From an uncultured Rikenellaceae bacterium (lineage in GTDB: Bacteria > Bacteroidota > Bacteroidia > Bacteroidales > UBA932), in the NCBI GenBank assembly GCA_937906485.1, contig CALCYB010000196.1:1-11238 (forward strand): a stretch of 11,238 nt of DNA, given 5' to 3'. Both the position numbers and the translations under genes were made by a program. Of this stretch, positions 5,883 through 11,238 are shown piece by piece. Position 1 is the stretch's first letter, and each line of letters opens with the position of its first letter. The notes below the pieces were generated by a model that was not told the origin of the DNA, made no database searches, and was given only the letters and a program-made list of their open reading frames with translations.

Positions 5883-7186
5883 ACAGAAACATAGCACAGA
5901 CAGCACTGGAAACCGCAATGGCATGCGGAATGGAGGGGGCCCGTATCACCCATTCGGAAGGCCTCCAACGGGCCTGGTCCCTGCTTTGTGGAAAAATGGA
6001 CCGCTTGCAGTATGCAGCAGGAGCCTCTTTGTCCATCCAGTTGTACCAGGATGGCCGCTACGGGAGTTTTTCCACCAACCGCCTGGAACGGGAGGATGTT
6101 GAGGCTTTTGTCCGCAGGGCCGCAGATTCGGTACGGCTGTTGACCCCTGATCCGGCTTACCGTTTACCGGATCCATCTTTGCTTTATCGCGGCAATTGTC
6201 CGGATCTGGGACAATACGATCCGGCTTTTGATTCGGTGCCGGAAGCTGCCAAAAAAGAGAAATTGCAGGCTGTTGCGGATCAGTTGTCGGGCAAACCTGC
6301 AGACCGGATCATCGCTTCGGAAGTGGAATATGGGGAAAGCGTGGAGCAATACCATGTGGTGGACTCGTTGGGCTTCGAAGGAAGTGCAGCACAGACCTAC
6401 TATACCCTGAGTGCCGAATGTTCCATCCGGGGAAAAGACGATGAAAAGCCGCAGGGCTGGTGGTACGAGGCGTCGCAGTTTTTTGACCGCCTCGACCCGA
6501 AAGCTTGTGGAGAGACGGCCTGGAAGAGGGCTTGCCGGATGTTGGACCCTCGTTCACTGGCAGGGGGAAATCACCACATCATTCTGGAGAATTCGGTGGC
6601 CTCACGGTTGCTGTCACCGGTGTTGACCGCTCTGTCTGGCGCTTCTATCCATCAGCAAAATTCATTCCTGGTGGATTCGTTGGGCAAGCAGGTATTTTCC
6701 GAACGTCTTTCCTTGCGGGATGAACCCTGGACCTTCGGTGCGATGGGAAGCCGTTATTTTGATAGCGAAGGCTTGGCCACCCGTCCGCGCGCCATTATTG
6801 AGAATGGAGTCGTCCGGACCTGGTTCCTGAATACGTATACGGCCACAAAACTGCAGATGCAGCCGACCATTGAAGGTATTTCTGTACCCGTACTGGAACC
6901 CTTCGGAGCCCCTGATGTGACCGCGATGATGCAGCAATTGGGACGAGGGGTTCTGATTACTTCCTTCAATGGGGGCAACAGCAATGGGGCGACCGGAGAT
7001 TTTTCATTTGGGGTGGAAGGTATTTATTTTGAAAATGGTTTGCCCCAATATCCGATTCGGGAGATGAATATATCCGGGAACTTATTATCTTTGTGGTCCA
7101 GAATTTGTGCAGTCGGGACCGATAGCCGGGAAGCTGCCCGCTGGCGGATCCCCTCGCTGGCTTTTGAGGGAGTATCCCTGCAGTAG
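5879..7186 (+). CDS. pmbA: TldE/PmbA family protein, partner of TldD
   Basis: A 435-residue protein of the TldD/PmbA fold that lacks the HExxxH motif, as expected for the non-catalytic TldE/PmbA partner forming the closed heterodimer with TldD. Visible family features are the N-terminal ASLSIQLYQDGRYGSFSTNR stretch, the central PVLTALSGASIHQQNSFLVD region facing the TldD active site, and the C-terminal GATGDFSFGVEGIYFENG followed by EMNISGNL. ATG 5879 overlaps the tldD stop by four bases (ATGA), so the subunits are translationally coupled, consistent with equimolar assembly. An upstream in-frame GTG at 5816 is rejected because it would add 21 residues inside tldD. Confidence 0.93.
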   Translation: MNRNIAQTALETAMACGMEGARITHSEGLQRAWSLLCGKMDRLQYAAGASLSIQLYQDGRYGSFSTNRLEREDVEAFVRRAADSVRLLTPDPAYRLPDPSLLYRGNCPDLGQYDPAFDSVPEAAKKEKLQAVADQLSGKPADRIIASEVEYGESVEQYHVVDSLGFEGSAAQTYYTLSAECSIRGKDDEKPQGWWYEASQFFDRLDPKACGETAWKRACRMLDPRSLAGGNHHIILENSVASRLLSPVLTALSGASIHQQNSFLVDSLGKQVFSERLSLRDEPWTFGAMGSRYFDSEGLATRPRAIIENGVVRTWFLNTYTATKLQMQPTIEGISVPVLEPFGAPDVTAMMQQLGRGVLITSFNGGNSNGATGDFSFGVEGIYFENGLPQYPIREMNISGNLLSLWSRICAVGTDSREAARWRIPSLAFEGVSLQ

Positions 7187-7235
7187 ATCCGGCACAATCC
7201 GAAACTGAATGGTATAACACAAAACAATAATTGAC

Positions 7236-7769
7236 ATGAAAATTGAACAGAACAAAGTCGTAGAGTTGATCTACACCTTGCACGTAGAGGATCAGGTTGC
7301 TGATCAGACTACCAAAGAAAATCCCCTTGGTTTTATTTTTGGCGCAGGCTACCTGCTTCCCAAGTTTGAAGAAAATATTCTGGGTCTTGAAGTTGGCAAT
7401 ACCTTTGATTTCCACCTCTCTGCAGAAGAAGGTTATGGTCCGGTAAATCCGGAAGCCCTGGTGGAACTGCCGAAGAACGTCTTTGAAATTGATGGCGTTC
7501 TGCGCGAAGACCTGCTCGTAGTGGGCAACATCATTCCGATGATGAACTCCATGGGCGGTATGGTACAAGGTAAAGTGGCTGAAATCCGTCCTGAAACCGT
7601 ACTGATGGACTTCAATCACCCGATGGCCGGCAAAGAACTGCACTTCACCGGTGAAATTGTGACCGTACGCGAGGCGACTGAATCCGAATTGAAAAACGGT
7701 CTGCACGGCGAACGCGCACAACACGATTGCGACGGAGAATGCTGCTCCGGTTGCTCCGGTTGCCACTAA
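7236..7769 (+). CDS. slyD: FKBP-type peptidyl-prolyl cis-trans isomerase SlyD
   Basis: A 177-residue SlyD-type isomerase and chaperone of the cytoplasm. The FKBP half begins KIEQNKVVELIYTLHVED, continues with NPLGFIFGAGYLLPKFEENI and GLEVGNTFDFHL, and is interrupted by the insert-in-flap chaperone domain (roughly residues 68-125, after EEGYGPVNPEAL). It then resumes with DFNHPMAGKELHFTGEIVTV and the family signature REATESEL. The C-terminal tail (residues 156-177) is rich in cysteine and histidine, with DCDGECCSGCSGCH at the end. In E. coli the equivalent tail binds nickel and other metals. Here the tail is shorter and dominated by five cysteines. No clear promoter lies in the 49 bases after pmbA, so read-through from tldD-pmbA is possible. 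Two hairpins follow the stop. Confidence 0.95.
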   Translation: MKIEQNKVVELIYTLHVEDQVADQTTKENPLGFIFGAGYLLPKFEENILGLEVGNTFDFHLSAEEGYGPVNPEALVELPKNVFEIDGVLREDLLVVGNIIPMMNSMGGMVQGKVAEIRPETVLMDFNHPMAGKELHFTGEIVTVREATESELKNGLHGERAQHDCDGECCSGCSGCH

Positions 7770-7785
7770 TTCGTTGGCTCCATAG

Positions 7786-7823
7786 GCCCGGCAGCACGAA
7801 AGGATCCCCGACCGTGCTTGGGC
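7786..7823 (+). other. Imperfect hairpin in the slyD 3' untranslated region
   Basis: AGCACG (7793-7798) pairs with CGTGCT (7813-7818) across a 14-base loop, and an outer GCCC/GGGC pairing (7786-7789 with 7820-7823) extends it through a small internal loop. An A-rich rather than T-rich stretch follows on the plus strand, so on its own it is not a terminator for slyD. It may stabilise the 3' end of the transcript. Confidence 0.35.
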
Positions 7824-7833
7824 AAATAAAAAT

Positions 7834-7880
7834 AGACTGACTAATCTGTCCTATTGACAAGGTTAGTCAGTCTTCTTTTT
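7834..7880. terminator. Bidirectional intrinsic terminator between slyD and the ATPase operon
   Basis: A perfect 11-base inverted repeat, AGACTGACTAA (7834-7844) and TTAGTCAGTCT (7863-7873), encloses an 18-base loop with an additional TGTC/GACA pairing (7847-7850 with 7856-7859). On the plus strand it is followed by a T-rich run (7874-7882). On the minus strand the complement of 7822-7833 gives TATTTTTATTTG, also U-rich. It can therefore end both slyD and the convergent subunit K transcript. Confidence 0.85.
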
Positions 7881-7897
7881 TTGTTGATGGCTCAGGA

Positions 7898-8350
7898 TTA
7901 CGGCAATGCCAAGAAGGCAGCAGCGAAGGCCAAAATTGCATACAACTCAGGGAATACGGCCAAAATCATGGTTTTTGCAAACACGTCCTGACCATTACCC
8001 ATTTCGTTTACACCATTGGCAACCAGACCGGATTGACGGAGGCAAGAGTAGAAACCTACGATACCGCAAGCCAGACCGGAAACACACATGGCCAGACCTT
8101 CGTTCAAGGTGATGGCGGCATCAGCTTGGAGGCTGCTGAGCATCAAGAAGAAACCAGCAAAACCATACAGACCTTGAGTTGACGGGAGCACGCAAAGAAT
8201 CATTGCTTTACCGAACATGTCGGGATTTTTCTTCAGTGCGGAGATTGTTGCGTTACCGCTGACGGTTACACCGATAGCACTACCGATACCGGCTACTGCA
8301 AGCATCACAGCCATTCCTGTGTATGCCAAAAACAAAGGTAAATTTTCCAT
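7898..8350 (-). CDS. atpK: V/A-type ATP synthase subunit K (rotor ring proteolipid)
   Basis: A 150-residue, four-helix proteolipid (helices roughly 6-28, 47-72, 84-105 and 124-149), a tandem duplication of the two-helix c-subunit hairpin with repeated GIGSAIGV- and GLACGIVG-like glycine motifs. Rings of this subunit carry the coupling ion through the membrane against subunit I. Only the second hairpin has the ion-binding carboxylate (E135 in FPELYAIL); the first has Q59 at the equivalent place (LPSTQGLYGF). L55, T58, Q59, Q106 and E135 line up with the sodium ligands L61, T64, Q65, Q110 and E139 of E. hirae NtpK, with a two-residue loop difference, which suggests sodium coupling. It is the last gene of the operon, 25 bases after subunit I. 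Confidence 0.95.
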   Translation of the reverse strand: MENLPLFLAYTGMAVMLAVAGIGSAIGVTVSGNATISALKKNPDMFGKAMILCVLPSTQGLYGFAGFFLMLSSLQADAAITLNEGLAMCVSGLACGIVGFYSCLRQSGLVANGVNEMGNGQDVFAKTMILAVFPELYAILAFAAAFLALP

Positions 8351-8375
8351 AATGAATTAGTTTTAGTAGTTTTTA

Positions 8376-10187
8376 TTATTGTTTGTTTTGTTCTTTTTTC
8401 AAGGGCCGGTAAGCACGTCCGCCACCTTCAAAGCCCACATTCTTGTAAAATTCCACAAAGGTCAGACGCAACGGGTGAACGAAAGCTCCCAAGCAGGAGA
8501 GGCCGAGCACCGCGATGTGACCGATGATCAGTACAATGACGGTCAAGCCCCAACCAATGTAGGGGATGCCGGTCATTTGCAGGGCGATCGAATTGACCAC
8601 CAATCCGAGGATCCCCCCTGCTGTTCCCAGACCGAACAACCGGATGTAAGAGAGCACGTCGCCAAACACACCGGTGATGTCGTACAAGGCGGTTACCCCT
8701 CCGAACAGGCGGGAGAAGATGTTGCCCTCTGTTTTGGAGAAGAACAGGATCAAGGCCAGTCCGATCAGGGCCATCGGTGTGCCGACTGCAGACGGAAGCA
8801 GGGTTTCACCCATTTGGGAACCTGCATAAGCAAAGGTACACCAAATGATGACCAGGATCCATCCCAGGTTGGCCAGACCGTATTTGAGGCCTTTGGTCTT
8901 TGTCAGGTAAATGACATTGATCAGCCGGGCCACAATGATGTGGAAAATCCCGAAAATGATGGCAAACCAGAACATCTTCAAATCGGAGAAGAAGAATTCC
9001 TTGATGTTTTGCGGGAAATGGATGATGTCATAAATCTTGGCTCCGAAGAACGTACCGCTCAAGGCCGGCATCAGCATGGATCCGATACCCAGCAGCATCA
9101 CCAGGTTGGCATAACCCCGGAAAGAGGGAACTTTCCAGGAAACCAGCGCACCCGCCAACAGCAGAACCAGTCCATAACCCATATCTCCGAGACAGAGTCC
9201 GAAGAAGAGCATGTAGAACGGTGCAAAATAGGGGGTGACGTCCAGTTCTCCGTAGTTGGGGAGCATGTACAGGTCACCGATCGGTTCGAACAGGCGGGAG
9301 AAGAAATTGTTCTTCAGCTTCACGGGAGGATTGTCTTCCGAGCAGGCAGCCTCTTGTTCGTAGTACGCATCGGTCGTATCAAAAAAGGCCTTCAGTGCAG
9401 CGTCGTTTTCGGTCGGGGCAAACCCTTCCAGCACACAGATGCTGTCTTCACCTTCCCGCAACACGGCAGCTTGCGCCAGGTAGCGGTCCAGCTCTTCCTG
9501 CAGCAGACCGGCTTCTGCTTCCAGATCCGGAATCCGCTGTTTCAATCCGGCGATCAGCGCTGAAATTTCGTCCAGGCGTTTTTCAACAGCCAGAACTTGT
9601 GCGGCCAGTGCAGAGGCCGGTTGTTCCGGGAATTGGGCTTCATTCAGCGGGAGTGCGGCCTGATCCATCTGATCCAAGGGAACGGCTGCTGCAAAACGGA
9701 CCTGGGTGTCGGTCTTGGCCAGGATTTGGATCGGCCAGTTTTCTTCCCAAGCAGGCGTATATTTCTTTGCAGAGACGCAGTAGAATTTCAAACCGAAACC
9801 CAAACTTTTCAGGCGTTCCAGGTCCTGGGGATTGAATTCCCCCCAGGCGGCAGAGGCTTCGTATTCGCGTTGCAGGACTTTGCGTGCTTCACGTTGGTCC
9901 AATTGTTCCTGGAACAGTTGTTCCACGTAGGTAAGCAGCTGTTGGTTCGCAACCGACGGAACTTGCGGAGAAACAGTGGATTTCTCTGCATTTTCCGGAG
10001 CCTTCTGGATGTTCTTGATGGCATCGCGGTAACGACGCGCCATGCCGAACTGTTCGCGGGAGGTCTCGTCAATGGCCCGGTCTGACCGGGTAATGTCCAC
10101 CATGCCCAGCTCCTGAACCTTGTTCATGAACGAATCCAGTTCCTGACTGAGTACGATGAAGGAGTATTTGGTCATGCGGGTAATCAT
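8376..10187 (-). CDS. atpI: V/A-type ATP synthase subunit I (membrane stator, a-like)
   Basis: A 603-residue subunit I, the stator half of the ion channel that also anchors the peripheral stalks. Residues 1-310 are cytoplasmic with a long coiled-coil hairpin (about 85-110 and 193-245). From about residue 320 onward there are seven or eight hydrophobic segments (first YFAPFYMLFFGLCLGDMGYG). The essential channel arginine is R516 in LSYIRLFGLG, preceding the conserved glycine-rich helix. The C-terminus HPLRLTFVEFYKNVGFEGGG is the normal family ending. The ATG overlaps the subunit D stop (ATGA, 10187-10184), implying translational coupling. It is preceded by a perfect AGGAGG, which is unusual in this phylum. 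Confidence 0.96.
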   Translation of the reverse strand: MITRMTKYSFIVLSQELDSFMNKVQELGMVDITRSDRAIDETSREQFGMARRYRDAIKNIQKAPENAEKSTVSPQVPSVANQQLLTYVEQLFQEQLDQREARKVLQREYEASAAWGEFNPQDLERLKSLGFGLKFYCVSAKKYTPAWEENWPIQILAKTDTQVRFAAAVPLDQMDQAALPLNEAQFPEQPASALAAQVLAVEKRLDEISALIAGLKQRIPDLEAEAGLLQEELDRYLAQAAVLREGEDSICVLEGFAPTENDAALKAFFDTTDAYYEQEAACSEDNPPVKLKNNFFSRLFEPIGDLYMLPNYGELDVTPYFAPFYMLFFGLCLGDMGYGLVLLLAGALVSWKVPSFRGYANLVMLLGIGSMLMPALSGTFFGAKIYDIIHFPQNIKEFFFSDLKMFWFAIIFGIFHIIVARLINVIYLTKTKGLKYGLANLGWILVIIWCTFAYAGSQMGETLLPSAVGTPMALIGLALILFFSKTEGNIFSRLFGGVTALYDITGVFGDVLSYIRLFGLGTAGGILGLVVNSIALQMTGIPYIGWGLTVIVLIIGHIAVLGLSCLGAFVHPLRLTFVEFYKNVGFEGGGRAYRPLKKEQNKQ

Positions 10188-10792
10188 TGTGCTTCCTCCT
10201 GTTCTTCAAGTTCGTGTTTGGTTTTGACGATTTTCTGGGCGGCTTTGTTGAGGTTTTCCTCGTCCTCCATAAATCTCTTGATCTTACGGATGGCTTCCTG
10301 GTATCCGGGGATCTGTACTTTTTCGTACAAGTTTACCTTCTGGGTTGTCTTCTTGCGGGAGAAATCCAACAGGCGGCTTTTGTACTCGCAAATTTCAGAT
10401 TCGATGCCCAGGCGGGCCAATTCTTTCAAAATAGCGACTCCATCGGTGTACCACATCGGCTTGCGGAACAGGTCAAATTCCTTGACTTCGTATTCCACGC
10501 TCACCAGTTCCGGGGTACGGACACCGGCAAACTTGACGGTTTCGATGTTGACATCACGGACAGAGATGAGACCGGGCTCAAATTCGTTCCATAGTCCGGC
10601 CAGGTATTCGTAACGTTTCAGAGATCGGGAGAGTTCTTCCAAAAGCTCCTCAGAACGCTGCTTCGCCTTTTTGGATTCCAGGCGAAGGGCCGACTCTTTG
10701 TTTTTCAGGGTCGGCAGCGCGCGTGTACGGATCTTCAATTGCTTGTTGATCTCGTTCAGCGAGGTTTTGTTGAATTGGAATTTTATGGCCAT
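10184..10792 (-). CDS. atpD: V/A-type ATP synthase subunit D (central rotor shaft)
   Basis: A 202-residue coiled-coil shaft protein that turns inside the A3B3 hexamer and couples ATP hydrolysis to rotor ring rotation. The N-terminal helix (KFQFNKTSLNEINKQLKIRT, then a LPTLKNKESALRLESKKAK stretch at about 27-45) matches the family signature of two long antiparallel helices. The C-terminal helix (about 155-200) is strongly charged and ends in an acidic EEQEEAQ tail. The length is typical. The start lies nine bases after the subunit B stop and the stop overlaps the subunit I start, so the gene sits in the middle of a tightly coupled operon. Confidence 0.94.
   Translation of the reverse strand: MAIKFQFNKTSLNEINKQLKIRTRALPTLKNKESALRLESKKAKQRSEELLEELSRSLKRYEYLAGLWNEFEPGLISVRDVNIETVKFAGVRTPELVSVEYEVKEFDLFRKPMWYTDGVAILKELARLGIESEICEYKSRLLDFSRKKTTQKVNLYEKVQIPGYQEAIRKIKRFMEDEENLNKAAQKIVKTKHELEEQEEAQ
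10195..10200 (-). promoter_or_regulatory. Shine-Dalgarno-like AGGAGG before subunit I
   Basis: On the minus strand AGGAGG (10200-10195) sits seven bases before the subunit I ATG, ideal spacing for ribosome binding. It also encodes glutamates at the end of subunit D, so it could be a by-product of the acidic tail. Bacteroidota genes generally lack such sites and none of the other starts here has one. Confidence 0.4.
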
Positions 10793-10801
10793 ATCTCTGT
10801 G

Positions 10802-11238
10802 TTATGCTTTCCAGTATTTTTCAATCAATTCGGCCTTGATCCCGGTTTCTGCTTGGGTAAAGTATTTACCAAAGAGGGTCCAGGCGGTATCCAACATTTC
10901 GTCAATGGAAATGTTGACATCAATGGCCAGCAGGTTGTTGGAATAGTCTTTTGCGAATTCCAGACAGCGGTTGTCGTAGTCGCTCAGGTCGAAACCGTTT
11001 TCGAGTTTGGTCTTCGCGTTGGAAGCATCCGCATACAGACGGACTGCCGTGTTCATGACCTGGTTGTGGTCTTCGCGGGTCTGTTTCCCGATCACCAGCT
11101 GTTTCAGACGGGACAGGGAACGGAACGGGTCCACAATCACTTTACCGGTATCGGTGTCGGTACGCAGGAAGAGCTGACCTTCGGTGATGTAACCGGTGTT
11201 GTCCGGAATCGCGTGGGTGATGTCTCCGTCGTTGAGGG
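10802..11238 (-). CDS. atpB: V/A-type ATP synthase subunit B, C-terminal part (runs off right edge)
   Basis: The last 144 residues of the non-catalytic nucleotide-binding-fold subunit of the A3B3 head. The visible part begins LNDGDITHAIPDNTGYITEG, the conserved region just before the family motif DPFRSLSRL, whose arginine is the finger reaching into the catalytic site of subunit A. The helical C-terminal domain follows (roughly from KQLVIGKQTREDH to EKYWKA). An internal GTG at 11140 is not a start, since the frame continues unbroken to the window edge. Gene order B-D-I-K is seen here, and the catalytic subunit A gene is expected immediately beyond the right edge. Confidence 0.95.
   Translation of the reverse strand, partial: LNDGDITHAIPDNTGYITEGQLFLRTDTDTGKVIVDPFRSLSRLKQLVIGKQTREDHNQVMNTAVRLYADASNAKTKLENGFDLSDYDNRCLEFAKDYSNNLLAIDVNISIDEMLDTAWTLFGKYFTQAETGIKAELIEKYWKA

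Noticed and set aside
7086..7093. TATCTTTG, a consensus -7 box, as a slyD promoter
   Set aside because: It lies inside pmbA coding sequence (encoding LSLW) and has no TTG at the -33 distance; it would also give a leader of about 135 bases.
7770..7897. Possible small gene or RNA between slyD and subunit K
   Set aside because: The interval is explained by two hairpins, one a clear bidirectional terminator; no promoter or coding frame of note is present.
8379..9563. Plus-strand open frame of 394 codons opposite subunit I
   Set aside because: The product is rich in Gln, His, Glu and Asp with no hydrophobic core, the mirror of membrane-helix codons of subunit I.

Overview
The window looks like a chromosomal segment from a Bacteroidales-type bacterium (phylum Bacteroidota) of moderately high GC content. 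Supporting this are at least two promoters matching the Bacteroidota consensus (TTG, about 20 bases, TAnnTTTG), nearly no Shine-Dalgarno sequences, a tamB-like gene divergent from tsaD, and a V/A-type ATPase operon running B-D-I-K. No RNA gene, CRISPR array, insertion sequence or phage gene is visible.

Layout. On the minus strand at the left edge is the N-terminal part of a TamB/AsmA-like envelope protein (1-889). Divergent from it on the plus strand are tsaD (995-2020), for tRNA t6A modification, and, 8 bases later, a FAD-dependent oxidoreductase of the COG2509 kind (2029-3585). Next comes a compact two-gene cassette with its own promoter: a zeta-toxin-like P-loop kinase (3662-4246) overlapped by a 51-residue ORF (4224-4379), most simply read as a toxin-antitoxin pair. 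A strong intrinsic terminator (4431-4468) follows, and it falls inside the 5' end of the next ORF. That ORF is tldD (4407-5882), coupled by an ATGA overlap to its partner pmbA/tldE (5879-7186); together they encode the TldD/TldE metalloprotease. slyD (7236-7769), an FKBP-type peptidyl-prolyl isomerase with a cysteine-rich tail, ends the plus-strand block.

A palindromic bidirectional terminator (7834-7880) separates slyD from a convergent minus-strand operon for a V/A-type ATPase. Its order of transcription is subunit B (3' part, entering from the right edge), D, I and K. The genes are tightly packed and the operon ends at K. Subunit K carries the residue pattern known to bind sodium in the Enterococcus hirae rotor ring, so the enzyme is probably sodium-coupled.

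Most of the window is ordinary housekeeping content. The points most worth a second look are the zeta-toxin/small-protein cassette placed directly before the TldD/TldE protease genes, the terminator lodged in the tldD 5' end, the tamB frame with no ATG/GTG/TTG start before its membrane anchor, and the sodium-site signature in the ATPase rotor.
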